Below are positions 8,250 to 17,149 of a stretch of 64,000 nucleotides of DNA, piece after piece; position 1 is the stretch's first letter, and every line of letters starts with the position of its first letter. Under the pieces are notes generated by a model. It was not told the origin of the DNA and did not search any database. It worked only from the letters and a program-made list of their open reading frames with translations. A program made the position numbers and the translations under genes. Source of the DNA: Neorhizobium galegae bv. orientalis str. HAMBI 540 (GTDB lineage Bacteria; Pseudomonadota; Alphaproteobacteria; Rhizobiales; Rhizobiaceae); NCBI RefSeq assembly GCF_000731315.1, contig NZ_HG938353.1:2914001-2978000 (forward strand), in the 5' to 3' direction.

Positions 8250-9812
8250 TCACTTCTTGGAGACGGACCAATATTCGTTAAGCGGCGGCGCGCTATTGAC
8301 CACAAGGCCCTCGACGTTGGCTCGCTCGAAAACGATCAGCTTGGGGCTGAACAGATAGGCGCCCGGAACCTTCTTGGCGATCTCTTCCTGCACCTGGAAG
8401 TAAAGCTGCTTGCGGGCTTCCAGGTCGGAGGTCTGCTGAGCCTTCAGGATAAGATCGTCGAGCACCTTATCTTCCGGCATGCGGAAGGTCATGGCCGTGT
8501 TGGCGAGCGACGACAGATAACCGATGGTGATGTGGGCGTCTGGGTCGTTGTACCACGGCTGGCGTCCGTCGAGCGCAACGTCGAACTGCCCGGAAGTCTG
8601 CAGCGCACGCAGCGCCGGGAACTCGGTCTGCTGGATTGTGGCGTTAATGCCGATATCGGCTAGGTTCGCCTGCACGAAGGTGGCAACGGCACCCCAGAGC
8701 GGCCCCTGGAAGCTGTAGAGCTTCAAATCAAGGCTCGACGGATCGACCTTGGCCTCCGCCAGCAGCTTCTTGGCGAGCGCCGGATCGTATTTCGGAGCCA
8801 GTTCCTTCATCTTGGGGTTAAAGGCCCAGCTATTGGTGGTCAGCGGACCATAGACGCGTTCGGCCGTGCCGCCGAAAACGCCGTTCAGGAGTCCGTCGTA
8901 GTCGATCGCATGCGTAATCGCCTGGCGAACCTTGACGTTCGCGAACGGGCCGTCCTTCTTGCTGTTGTTGAATTCGAGCTGACGAATGATCTGGCTCGAC
9001 GTCTCCAGGATCTTGATGTTCTTGTTCTTCTTCAGCGCCTCGATGTCCTCGGCCGCGATTGCAGACAGCTGGCCCTGCTGCTGAACGATATCGACACCGC
9101 CGCTCTCAAGCTCCAGACGGCGGGTGGAGGCGTCCGGAATGACGCGATAGATGATCTTCGAAAGCTTCGGGACACCCCGGAAATAGTCCGGATTGGCTTC
9201 CAGAACGACATTCGTATCGGCCTGCGCACCTTTGAAGACGAACGGACCGGTACCGACCGGATTGGCGGCGAACTTGTCGCCGAATTTCTGCACGGCCGCG
9301 GGGCTGACGATGGCCGATTGCGGCTGCGCGAGAATGGACAGGAAGGCCGGGTAAGCGGCGGAAAGCGTGATCTTCACCTCGGTCGGGGATACGACGGCGA
9401 TATCCTTGATCAGGTCGAACGTCGCCTTGACGTAGGAATTGGTGGCCTTGGTGCGCTCCAGCGAGAACTTCACCGCCGCCGCATCGAAAGGTGTGCCGTC
9501 CTGGAACTTGACGCCATCCCGCAGCTTGAAGGTAAATTCCTTGCCGTCGGCCGAAATGGTCCAGTTCGTCGCCAGACGGCCTTCGAGCTGCTTGAATTCC
9601 GGCGACGTCCAGGCGACCAGCGTATCGAAGACGTTGAGGATGATTTCGCTGCCGACAGGCTCCGCCTTGTTGCCGCCGGGCTCAAGGCCGACCGGATCGG
9701 AAGGAACCGCGACGACAAGCGTCTTCGATTGATCTTGAGCCCGCGCGTATGTGCCTGCCGATATCAGCGGCACGGCGACCACTGCTGCCGCAAAACCCTT
9801 CCAGATATTCAT
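8250..9812 (-). CDS. Peptide/nickel-type ABC transporter periplasmic binding protein
   Basis: 520 residues, SBP_bac_5 family. A clear Sec signal peptide (MNIWKGFAAAVVAVPLISAGTYARA, cleavage after ARA) precedes DQSKTLVVAVPSDPVGLEPG. Family segments: LATNWTISADGKEFTFKLRDGVKFQDGTPFDA, NPVGTGPFVFK, VRQAITHAIDYDGLL. SD AGAAGGG stands about 8 bases before the ATG. It is the first gene of the minus-strand operon; an inverted repeat about 80-100 bases upstream is a candidate operator. The ligand (peptide, opine, glycoside or other) cannot be told from sequence alone. Confidence 0.93.
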   Translation of the reverse strand: MNIWKGFAAAVVAVPLISAGTYARAQDQSKTLVVAVPSDPVGLEPGGNKAEPVGSEIILNVFDTLVAWTSPEFKQLEGRLATNWTISADGKEFTFKLRDGVKFQDGTPFDAAAVKFSLERTKATNSYVKATFDLIKDIAVVSPTEVKITLSAAYPAFLSILAQPQSAIVSPAAVQKFGDKFAANPVGTGPFVFKGAQADTNVVLEANPDYFRGVPKLSKIIYRVIPDASTRRLELESGGVDIVQQQGQLSAIAAEDIEALKKNKNIKILETSSQIIRQLEFNNSKKDGPFANVKVRQAITHAIDYDGLLNGVFGGTAERVYGPLTTNSWAFNPKMKELAPKYDPALAKKLLAEAKVDPSSLDLKLYSFQGPLWGAVATFVQANLADIGINATIQQTEFPALRALQTSGQFDVALDGRQPWYNDPDAHITIGYLSSLANTAMTFRMPEDKVLDDLILKAQQTSDLEARKQLYFQVQEEIAKKVPGAYLFSPKLIVFERANVEGLVVNSAPPLNEYWSVSKK

Positions 9813-9888
9813 GCTACGACCCTTCTCTGGCCATGGGCTCTTTGGAACCCGTTCCCGTACATCGCATCAATCAGAGCCTGCGCCCAAC

Positions 9889-9910
9889 TGATATACTACG
9901 AGATATATCA
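9889..9910. promoter_or_regulatory. Candidate operator upstream of the peptide-type ABC operon
   Basis: TGATATA and TATATCA are inverted repeats 8 bases apart, about 80-100 bases upstream of the binding-protein start. The core ATACTACG also occurs in the palindrome before the GntR gene (12016-12028), which suggests the same regulator binds both. Confidence 0.45.
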
Positions 9911-10062
9911 ATCGAATTTAAGCCTGTAAAGTCGAAGTGGCGCTGCTTTAGACAAAGAATATTTACGCATATTTTTTGTGCTAAATGAGCAGTCCCTGTC
10001 TACAGCCGCCCGCAATAGGAGAATTTCACGCCAAAAACGCTCGCCGTTTGAGCATCCTTCAA

Positions 10063-10920
10063 TCAGAAAGGATCGGCACCCGTAATCACGGGACGCGTCG
10101 TATCTGAAACCCATGCGGACCACGATCCGGGATACATAGCCGCCGGTAATCCGATGGCGGCAAGCGCAAGCACGGTGTGTGCGGCCGACATGCCGGCACC
10201 GCAATAAACGCCGACGTCGCAAGAGCCATCGACGCCGAGCGCACGGTACATCTCCCTCAGCGTAGCGCTGTCGGTGAAGTTGCCATAGTCGGTAACGTTA
10301 TCTGGGGCAGGCGCGCTGATCGCATGCGGAATATGCCCCCGCGCAGGCTGGCCCTCCGCAACGGGACCACCGATGTAATTAGGCCGAATGCGCGCATCGA
10401 GAAGTATTCCCTCTATCCCGAAGCGAAGAGCATCGCTGGCGTCAAACTCAGGCATATGCCCCGGCGACAATACAATCGTGCTTGGCTGGACAGCGGTAAC
10501 GGCGTCCGTCGTCGGAAGGCCGGCCGATACCCAGGCAGGAAACCCACCGTCCAATACGCGGACATCCGGCAGACCCGCCCATTTCAGCACCCACCAGGCG
10601 CGGGCAGCCGTCATGCTGCGGTCCCCGTCATAGATGATGATCGTGCTTTCCGGCCGCAGCCCCCATCGGCGCGCCTTTTCCTGCAGGATATTGATCTCGG
10701 GAAGCGGGCGCTGCCCACCCTCCGCGGAGGGTGGCGATTGAAAATCAGAATAGGCTTCCGTATCGACCGCGCCTTCGATCCGCTGCCCCTTGAAGGACGG
10801 CTGGCCGGTATAAGGGTTGATCGAATGGACTGCCAGAACCGTCACATCCGCGCCGGATTTGCGCAACCCGTCCAGGTTGAGCGGCGTGAGAAGAACTGAT
10901 TTGCGAATGTCATCGGCCAT
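10063..10920 (-). CDS. Rhodanese/3-mercaptopyruvate-type sulfurtransferase
   Basis: 285 residues, two rhodanese modules. The N-terminal inactive module has TIIIYDGDRSMTAARAWWVLKWAGLPDVRVLDGGFPAW; the C-terminal module carries the catalytic Cys in YCGAGMSAAHTVLAL, a loop closer to mercaptopyruvate sulfurtransferases (CGxGxTA) than to thiosulfate rhodanese (CRKGVTA). The sulfur acceptor is unknown. SD GGGAGA precedes the ATG. It is transcribed in the same direction as the transporter operon but separated from it by about 250 bases with its own candidate operators, so it may be a separate transcript in one regulon. Confidence 0.9.
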   Translation of the reverse strand: MADDIRKSVLLTPLNLDGLRKSGADVTVLAVHSINPYTGQPSFKGQRIEGAVDTEAYSDFQSPPSAEGGQRPLPEINILQEKARRWGLRPESTIIIYDGDRSMTAARAWWVLKWAGLPDVRVLDGGFPAWVSAGLPTTDAVTAVQPSTIVLSPGHMPEFDASDALRFGIEGILLDARIRPNYIGGPVAEGQPARGHIPHAISAPAPDNVTDYGNFTDSATLREMYRALGVDGSCDVGVYCGAGMSAAHTVLALAAIGLPAAMYPGSWSAWVSDTTRPVITGADPF

Positions 10921-10990
10921 GACACCATCTCCCGGAAACGGTCACTCCTTGAAATTATCCTCCTTCATTCGAACCTTCTTGGCAAGATGA

Positions 10991-11013
10991 AATATCTTAC
11001 GTAATATCTTACG
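10991..11013. repeat. Tandem 11-bp direct repeat upstream of the sulfurtransferase gene
   Basis: AATATCTTACG occurs twice with one base between (10991-11001 and 11003-11013), with a TTACGTAA palindrome at the junction. It is about 70-90 bases upstream of the sulfurtransferase start and overlaps the edge of the ATPase relic. Possible regulator-binding site. Confidence 0.4.
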
Positions 11014-11132
11014 ATCACTTGACAGATATGGCCGTAGTGGAACGCGCCAGCCATCGCGTCGCGGTCATGTATCTGGGAGAGATCTTCGAAGTAGGCTCGC
11101 GCGTGCAGATCTTCAGCAGCCCGCAGTCGTGA
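11004..11132 (+). pseudogene. Relic of an oligopeptide-type ABC ATPase
   Basis: In the frame of base 11028 the translation reads [18 protein letters not shown] then [13 protein letters not shown] and IFSSPQS before a stop. This matches the stretch after the Walker B/H-loop in OppD/OppF/GsiA-type ATPases ([27 protein letters not shown]...). Only about 43 codons remain; the P-loop and signature parts are absent. It lies on the opposite strand to the ATPase-less transporter operon nearby. The identification is by eye. Confidence 0.7.
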
Positions 11133-11168
11133 AGCAGAACTGACACCTCAAACGCCAGAAACAGCCCG

Positions 11169-11882
11169 CTAAAGCGAGATGCCTGGCTGCGGATTGGCGA
11201 CCATCGCCGCGAACAGACCCTTGCGGGTATTCTCGTTGTGCTCGATCATCGCAAGCCGGGCCTTCTCGCCGTCACGCTGCCTGAGAACCGCCACGATACA
11301 ATGGTGGTCGTTAAGCGTCTCCGGATTAATGTCGCGGATTCGTGTTCCCATGTAGAAAAGCCGGGCGCATTCCTCCAGGTGACTCATCACCAGCGAATGC
11401 AGACGCGGATTGCGAGACCCCTGAGCAATCGCGGAATGAAACGTCTCGTTCGACGTCACGAACGTTTTGGTGCTGACATCTTCACCGACGACGTAACTGG
11501 CATCCGCCAGCCGATCGAGCGCATCGAGTTCGTCTTCAGTCAGGCTTTGCGCGGCCAGAGCCGCAGCGGTCCCTTCGAGAACGCCCCGAACGGCAAAAAG
11601 GTCGTCCATATCCTTCAGAGTCACCGGAGTAACACGATAGCCGCGACGGGGAAAAGCCTCCATCAACCCTTCGACGCAAAGCCGCGCGAGCGCTTCTCGC
11701 ACCGGCGTCTTGCTCATCTGCAGCTGATCAGCCAGCTCCGGCTCGGAAACGTCCACACCAGGCGGAAGTTCACCCGTTATTACGCGCTCGCGCAATATCG
11801 CGTAGGCCTGCTCCGTCAGCGATTTCCCACGCTTTTCAGACGAAACCGCCGACCTGCCAGTCCTGTTCACATCTTTCTCCAT
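11169..11882 (-). CDS. GntR-family regulator, FCD (FadR) subgroup
   Basis: 237 residues. The N-terminal winged helix-turn-helix spans about 20-85 (EPELADQLQMSKTPVREALARL, then the wing RRGYRVTPV), followed by an all-helical FCD effector domain with His residues spaced as metal/ligand contacts (FHSAIAQGS, HLEECARLFY, HHCIVAVL). Probably a repressor of the adjacent sulfurtransferase and transporter genes, relieved by a small carboxylate; this is inferred from position and the shared palindrome core upstream of both. A 12-bp palindrome lies about 140 bases upstream of its start. Confidence 0.9.
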   Translation of the reverse strand: MEKDVNRTGRSAVSSEKRGKSLTEQAYAILRERVITGELPPGVDVSEPELADQLQMSKTPVREALARLCVEGLMEAFPRRGYRVTPVTLKDMDDLFAVRGVLEGTAAALAAQSLTEDELDALDRLADASYVVGEDVSTKTFVTSNETFHSAIAQGSRNPRLHSLVMSHLEECARLFYMGTRIRDINPETLNDHHCIVAVLRQRDGEKARLAMIEHNENTRKGLFAAMVANPQPGISL

Positions 11883-12015
11883 ACCCCCGCGGGGCCCAAC
11901 GCCTCTGCTTGGCCATGGATTTATCTCCAGTGCCGAAAAGACGGGCGATGATTTCTAACATGGAATTCGATTGCGCCAATCCCGATCAGCATGTTTCGAT
12001 ACATGCCACGCCAGT

Positions 12016-12027
12016 AGTATACTACGT
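12016..12027. promoter_or_regulatory. Perfect 12-bp palindrome, candidate GntR operator
   Basis: GTAGTATACTAC is a perfect palindrome in the promoter region of the GntR gene, flanked by a second inverted repeat ATGCCACG (12005-12012) and CGTGGCAT (12027-12034). The ATACTACG core recurs before the transporter operon. Likely autoregulatory site. Confidence 0.55.
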
Positions 12028-12095
12028 GGCATATCTATTTTGCGCAACACGCCCCTCTGTCGCCGAAATCGCTGCACGCTTTCGGGCGATCTGCA

Positions 12096-13214
12096 TTAGC
12101 CGAGTGTGCTGGTCCATTTGCCGCTGGCATGTGATTGGGCCATGGCGTGGACCACTCTCTCGATCTGGATGCCGTCCGAAAAATCCACGAGCCTCGCGGG
12201 TTTGCCGCTCAGCGCCTTCAGGATCTCGTTGGCCTCGATAACCTTGAGTTCGTTAAAGCCAAGGCCATGGCCGGGTGCGGGTACGAAATGATTGTACGGT
12301 GTGTGGATGGGTGCGATCAGGACGGTCCGGAAACCCTGTATTTCTAACTCGTCCGAGCGTTGGTACAGTTGGAATTCGTTGGCCCGCTCCTGATCGAAAA
12401 GAATGGACCCCTCTGTCCCGAGGATCTGAAGTGCAATCCGTCCCTTGCGCCCCCAGGCAGACCGATTGACGATCAACGTTCCTGTTAGCCCGTCCCGAAA
12501 ACGCATCAGCGCAGAGGCGATATCAAAGGTCTCCACCTTCTTATCAACACCATGAGCATCCTTCAGCGTCTCGTAGGGACGCGCCGCATCGGCCATAACC
12601 TCCACAGGAAGACCGCACAGGCGCTGCAGCAGAGACAAGGGATGCACGGCAAAATCGTCGAGTGCTCCATGGCCGGACTCGGCCCGATGCTTGAGCGAAT
12701 GCAGCATGTCCGGCGCTGCCATGAAGTCTTCGTCCATCTCGACGCGGATATTGGTGACACGCCCGATCCGCCCGTTCTTCACCAGCGTTTCGATCTGCCT
12801 GAATGCAGGGCTCTGAATGTAGTTGTAACCAAGGACGCAAAGACGATCGGTGCGCTCTGCAGCCATCAGCATGGCCTCGGCGTCTTGCAGCCCAGTGGAC
12901 ATGGGCTTTTCGCACCAGACATGCTTGCCCGCATCGAGCGCCGCAATCACCATATCTTTGTGGAACTGGTTCGGCGAGGTGATTGAAACGATCTGAACGT
13001 CGGGATCATCGATCACGGCACGCCAGTCACCCGAGGATTTCTCAAAACCGAATTCGGTTGCGCGCTGTTTCGCAAGGGTCTCATTGACCTCGCCGAGATG
13101 AACGAGGCGCGGTCGGATGTCCGTGCCGAAAGTGGCCGCGACCGAGTTCCATGCCAACGCATGGCACTTCCCCATATACCCGGTACCAATCAGTCCAATG
13201 CCAAGTGTGTTCAC
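12096..13214 (-). CDS. Gfo/Idh/MocA-family oxidoreductase
   Basis: 372 residues. N-terminal NAD(P)-binding fold starts LGIGLIGTGYMGKCHA (GxGxxG); the EKP motif appears as CEKPMSTGL; the C-terminal domain carries the mixed sheet and DFAVHPLSLLQRLCG. GTG 13214 is preferred, with GAGG upstream; the longer open frame overlaps the neighbouring dehydrogenase. Such enzymes oxidise a sugar or cyclitol hydroxyl to a ketone. With its neighbours (second dehydrogenase, TIM-barrel isomerase, sugar importer) it points to oxidative catabolism of a cyclitol, rhizopine-like or glycoside compound; the substrate is not determinable. Confidence 0.88.
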   Translation of the reverse strand: MNTLGIGLIGTGYMGKCHALAWNSVAATFGTDIRPRLVHLGEVNETLAKQRATEFGFEKSSGDWRAVIDDPDVQIVSITSPNQFHKDMVIAALDAGKHVWCEKPMSTGLQDAEAMLMAAERTDRLCVLGYNYIQSPAFRQIETLVKNGRIGRVTNIRVEMDEDFMAAPDMLHSLKHRAESGHGALDDFAVHPLSLLQRLCGLPVEVMADAARPYETLKDAHGVDKKVETFDIASALMRFRDGLTGTLIVNRSAWGRKGRIALQILGTEGSILFDQERANEFQLYQRSDELEIQGFRTVLIAPIHTPYNHFVPAPGHGLGFNELKVIEANEILKALSGKPARLVDFSDGIQIERVVHAMAQSHASGKWTSTLG

Positions 13215-13227
13215 ATCAAATCCTCGC

Positions 13228-14226
13228 CTAGAGTATTTCGGCGAGGCTGACGGATTGCCCCGACGCGAGTGACCGTGTCGCCGCTTCCGCCAACGCAAGC
13301 GCATTGACGCCGTCATCCAGCGAAACCGGCAGTGCCGATCCGGACGTGATGGCATCGACAAACGCATTCCACTCAATGGAATAGGCGCGCATATAGCGCT
13401 CGAGGAAGAAGAATTCCGGCTTGGCGCCCGTCACTCCGTCCCGGGTGGACTTGGTGATGGTGTTCTCCAGGATGTTGCCGGCGGACAGCAGCCCGTCGGA
13501 GCCCAGCAGCTCGATGCGTTGATCGTATCCGTAGACCGCGCGACGGCTGTTCTTGATGACGGCGATGCGGCCATCGGCGAACTTGAGCGTGACGGCGGCG
13601 GTGTCGACATCGCCCGCCGCACCGATCTCGGGATCGACGATCGAGCTTCCGATGGCCGTCACCGTCTCGGGCGCTCCACCGAAGATCCAGCAGGCCATAT
13701 CGAAGTCGTGGATCATCATATCCCGGAACAGGCCGCCGGAAACCTTGATGTAGGACACCGGAGGCGGCGCCGGATCGAAGGAGGTGATCGACAGAAGCTC
13801 CGTCTTGCCGATATCGCCCCGGTCCGCGGCAGCCTTGAGCGCCGCGAAGTTCGGATCGAAGCGGCGGTTGAAGCCGATCATCACGGGCTTGCCCGTGGCA
13901 GCTGCTGCGATCTGGCAGGCGCGGGCCCGTTCGAGGCTGAGATCGACGGGCTTCTCGCACAGCACCGCCTTGCCGGCCCTCGTCGCCGCCTCTATCAAGT
14001 CCGAATGGGTGTCCGTCGATGTGGCGATGAGCACAGCGTCGATGGCGGGATCGTTGATGATGTCGAGGCTGGAAGCAGCCTCGGCTCCATACCGAGACGC
14101 GAGCTTTGTGGCGGCGTCCGTGTTGACATCCGAAACCGCGACCAGCGCACTTCCGGGATTGGACGTGATCGCTTTGGCGTGGACGTTTCCAATCCGCCCC
14201 GCGCCGAGAAGACCAACTTTCAGCAT
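13228..14226 (-). CDS. Gfo/Idh/MocA dehydrogenase, inositol 2-dehydrogenase (IolG)-like
   Basis: 332 residues. Opens MLKVGLLGAGRIGNVHAKAI, very like rhizobial IolG/IdhA; EKP motif CEKPVDLSLERA; GFNRRFDPNF; and a DxxxH pair in FRDMMIHDFDMACW that matches the catalytic Asp-His of IolG. The start at 14226 has AGAAGGAACG upstream. It may oxidise myo-inositol or a relative to the 2-keto form, but this subfamily covers several sugars and no iolBCDE genes are present here. It lies 13 bases upstream of the second dehydrogenase. Confidence 0.88.
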   Translation of the reverse strand: MLKVGLLGAGRIGNVHAKAITSNPGSALVAVSDVNTDAATKLASRYGAEAASSLDIINDPAIDAVLIATSTDTHSDLIEAATRAGKAVLCEKPVDLSLERARACQIAAAATGKPVMIGFNRRFDPNFAALKAAADRGDIGKTELLSITSFDPAPPPVSYIKVSGGLFRDMMIHDFDMACWIFGGAPETVTAIGSSIVDPEIGAAGDVDTAAVTLKFADGRIAVIKNSRRAVYGYDQRIELLGSDGLLSAGNILENTITKSTRDGVTGAKPEFFFLERYMRAYSIEWNAFVDAITSGSALPVSLDDGVNALALAEAATRSLASGQSVSLAEIL

Positions 14227-14288
14227 TTTCGTTCCTTCTGACATGTGATCGCACGGGCCTGACAAACGGCCGCGCAGCGAGGAGAGTG

Positions 14289-15092
14289 TTAAAGGGTAAA
14301 GGCTTGGCGGAAGCGGCTCAGCGCCAGCTCGTCGTCCTCGGCCGGCCAGGCCTCAAGCCCGATGACGCCGGTGTAGCCCATGGCGTTCAACGCGCGGGCG
14401 ATGGCCGGGAAATTGATCTCTCCGGTGCCGGGCTCCATGCGGCCGGGCACATCCGCCACCTGGATTTCGCCGATGAACGGCAGCGCCTGGCGGCAGAGCT
14501 CGATGAGATTCCCTTCGCCGATCTGGGCGTGGTAAAGATCGAGATTGAGCTTCAGCGACGGGCGATTGATCGCAGAGACCAGGGCGATCGTGTCGGCGGC
14601 CTTGGCGAACGGCGTTTTCGGGTGATCGACTGCTTCGTTGAGGTTCTCAAGAACGAACGTCACGCCTTCTTCCTCACCGAGATCCGCAATGCGATTAAGG
14701 GTGTCGCGTGCCTTCAGCCACATCGCGCCGGTGACGCCCTCCGACTTGAGCACCGGCAGCCCCTGCCCGTCGAGACCCGTCCCGTGCAAATTGAGCCGGG
14801 GGCAACCGAGTTCCTTGGCAACAGTGATAGACAGGCGCGCCGTCCTGATAAGTTCATCGGCGCCCTCATCGTCCGCAAGCGTGCCGGTGATGTACCCCGT
14901 CATCGACGAGAACGTCGCGCCGGACCGGGCAAGAGCAGGAATATCATGCTTGGTCCAGTCCCAGATCTCGGCGACGAAGCCAAGCTCGGTGATCCGCTTC
15001 AGCCGCTCCGTGAACGGCAAAGAGCGAAAAATCATTTCCGCGCAGACAGCCAGCGTGAAGCCCCCTGGATGTGCGTGCTCTTCTGTCATCAT
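14289..15092 (-). CDS. Sugar isomerase/epimerase, hydroxypyruvate-isomerase-like TIM barrel
   Basis: 267 residues, AP-endonuclease-2 type TIM barrel. The Glu/Asp/His metal ligands appear in VLENLNEAVDHP, KLNLDLYHAQIGEGNL and GVIGLEAW, and the loop QVADVPGRMEPGTGEINF is the signature of hydroxypyruvate isomerase and 2-oxo-tetronate isomerase. The ATG at 15092 has AGGA about 8 bases upstream. Its place between the dehydrogenases and the importer suggests it acts on the oxidised sugar made by them, as an isomerase or as an eliminase as in other Gfo/Idh-coupled pathways. Confidence 0.85.
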   Translation of the reverse strand: MMTEEHAHPGGFTLAVCAEMIFRSLPFTERLKRITELGFVAEIWDWTKHDIPALARSGATFSSMTGYITGTLADDEGADELIRTARLSITVAKELGCPRLNLHGTGLDGQGLPVLKSEGVTGAMWLKARDTLNRIADLGEEEGVTFVLENLNEAVDHPKTPFAKAADTIALVSAINRPSLKLNLDLYHAQIGEGNLIELCRQALPFIGEIQVADVPGRMEPGTGEINFPAIARALNAMGYTGVIGLEAWPAEDDELALSRFRQAFTL

Positions 15093-15111
15093 TGCAATCC
15101 TGTTTCGTGAA

Positions 15112-15912
15112 TTAGATGGTGCCGCCGAGCTCGTTGGAGAGCGCCTGCAACTCTTTGCCGCCGGCCATCATGTTTTGAAGCTCATCGATGGAAATCTCGC
15201 TCTTGGCATAGGTGCCCAGCGTCTTGCCGCGATTGAGGATGGTGAAGCGGTTGCCGACCGCGAAAGCGTGGCGCACATTGTGCGTGATGAAGATGACCCC
15301 AAGGCCCTTCTGCTGCACATGGTTGATGTATTTGAGAACCATGGACGTTTGTGCCACGCCCAGCGCAGATGTCGGCTCGTCGAGAATGAGAACCTTCGCC
15401 CCGAAATAGACCGCACGCGCGATCGCCACGCATTGCCGTTCGCCGCCGGATAGGGTTCCGACCGCCTGGTTCGGGTCACGCACGTCGATGCCGATCTTGT
15501 GCATCTCCTCCCGCGTCACCGCATCACAATGTTTGAAGTCGATGTAGCGGAAGGGCGGGATACCCTTGCGTGGCTCACGCCCCATGAAGAAGTTACGCGT
15601 TACGGACATGAGCGGAATCATGGCCAGATCCTGGTAGACGGTGGCGATGCCAGCATCGAGCGCATCGCGCGGGCTGGAGAACGTGACTGGCTTTCCATCG
15701 ACGAGCAGCTCGCCACCGGAAGGCTTGACCACGCCGGACAGCGTCTTGATCAGCGTCGACTTGCCGGCGCCATTGTCACCGAGCAGGCAGAGAACTTCGC
15801 TTTTCAGCACCTTCATCGAGATTCCCGACAGCGCAATGACGGAGCCATAGTGCTTCACGATGTCCTTGGCTTCGATGATCGGGGCCGGCGAATTGGATTG
15901 GATGTCGACCAT
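15112..15912 (-). CDS. Sugar ABC importer ATPase, single-domain FrcA-like
   Basis: 266 residues with one nucleotide-binding domain: Walker [10 protein letters not shown], signature LSGGERQ, Walker [14 protein letters not shown]-loop ITHN. Most CUT2 ATPases (RbsA, MglA) have two such domains; the half-size form resembles rhizobial FrcA. Start at 15912, 2 bases after the permease stop, so the pair is co-translated. It energises uptake through the permease at 15915-17036. Confidence 0.92.
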   Translation of the reverse strand: MVDIQSNSPAPIIEAKDIVKHYGSVIALSGISMKVLKSEVLCLLGDNGAGKSTLIKTLSGVVKPSGGELLVDGKPVTFSSPRDALDAGIATVYQDLAMIPLMSVTRNFFMGREPRKGIPPFRYIDFKHCDAVTREEMHKIGIDVRDPNQAVGTLSGGERQCVAIARAVYFGAKVLILDEPTSALGVAQTSMVLKYINHVQQKGLGVIFITHNVRHAFAVGNRFTILNRGKTLGTYAKSEISIDELQNMMAGGKELQALSNELGGTI

Positions 15913-15914
15913 GC

Positions 15915-17036
15915 TCAGCGCTCCCCTGTAACCTTGCGGCGAATGAAGTTGTTGAAGAGGACGGCAAGCAGCAGCATGGTGCCGAGAAAGACCTGAAACC
16001 AGTCGGAGTCGAACTTCGTATAGGTGAGGCCGATGGAAACGAGGCCGAAGATGATTGCTCCGAAAAAGGCACCTATGGCCGAGCCGTAACCGCCTGTCAG
16101 AAGGCTTCCTCCGATGACGGCTGCGATGATGGCTTCGAACTCCTTCTGGAAACCGCGTCGTGCGTCCGTCGATCCGGCATCCAATACCGTGATGATGGCG
16201 ACGAGAGCAGCCGCGCATGCGGTCAAGGCAAAAAGCCCGGTCTTGACGCGATCGACCGGTACACCGGAGTTTCGAGCGGCATTGGCATCACCTCCGACGG
16301 CAAAGATCCAGTTTCCGACCCGGGTGCGCAGCAGGACCCACGTCGCAACGCCGGCAAGACCGACGAACCAGACCACGGAGACAGGCACGCCCGCGACCTT
16401 CGGCATGCCGTTGTCGAATTTCTCGATCAGGTTGTTTTCGGCAAGCCACGCGAAGAAATCCTGGAAGGCGAGGCCTGAAAACAGGCCAGCAATAGAGGTG
16501 TCTCCAACAGCTTCGCTGATACCGCGAAGCTGCGTCGATCCGCCGGTCGCCCATTTGAGGCCGACAAGTGTCAGTCCGCGCAGGATGAACAGGAAAGCCA
16601 AGGTGACAATGAACGAGGGAAGCCGGGTGCGGATGACGATCTGACCGTTCACGGCGCCAAGCAGGGCTGCGAAGAGCAAGGTAAATAGGATCGCGATCCA
16701 AAGTGGCTGGCCAAAATTGACCAGCAGGCCACCGAAAATCAGGCCGGCGAAGGCTACCATCGAGCCGATGGAGAGATCGAACTCTCCGCCGATCATCAGC
16801 ATGGATGCTGCAATGGCAAGAATCCCCAGCTGGGATGCCGGCGCCAGGATGGTCATCATTCCCGACAACGAAAACATCGACGCATCGGCGGTAAAGAAGA
16901 AAAAGATCACCACCATGACGAGGCCCGCGACTGCGCCAAGTTCGGGGCGCCGCATCAGGCTTGTCAGGACACTGACCTTCTTGAGGCGTTCGTCAGATTT
17001 TATCGATGTGGCTGGAATTTTGCTAGTTTCAGTCAT
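15915..17036 (-). CDS. Sugar ABC importer permease, CUT2/FrcC-like
   Basis: 373 residues, about ten membrane segments. The conserved CUT2 loops are present: [46 protein letters not shown], and [20 protein letters not shown]. The start at 17036 has GGGAGGAACC upstream; the longer frame is not supported. It partners the FrcA-like ATPase and the binding protein. In alphaproteobacteria this set carries fructose, ribose, inositol or rare sugars. Confidence 0.92.
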   Translation of the reverse strand: MTETSKIPATSIKSDERLKKVSVLTSLMRRPELGAVAGLVMVVIFFFFTADASMFSLSGMMTILAPASQLGILAIAASMLMIGGEFDLSIGSMVAFAGLIFGGLLVNFGQPLWIAILFTLLFAALLGAVNGQIVIRTRLPSFIVTLAFLFILRGLTLVGLKWATGGSTQLRGISEAVGDTSIAGLFSGLAFQDFFAWLAENNLIEKFDNGMPKVAGVPVSVVWFVGLAGVATWVLLRTRVGNWIFAVGGDANAARNSGVPVDRVKTGLFALTACAAALVAIITVLDAGSTDARRGFQKEFEAIIAAVIGGSLLTGGYGSAIGAFFGAIIFGLVSIGLTYTKFDSDWFQVFLGTMLLLAVLFNNFIRRKVTGER

Positions 17037-17149
17037 GGTTCCTCCCGTGGGCGTCGCACGCCATAGCCATGCAGACAACGCGTAGGGTTGGTCGGCAGCC
17101 CCTCCTGCTGAAGGAACGGCCGACACTTGCTAACGCGACAGGGGGTGGA

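Noticed and set aside
13228..14226. Certain assignment as iolG of the myo-inositol pathway
   Set aside because: IolG-like, but no iolB, iolC, iolD or iolE genes here; the family has several substrates.
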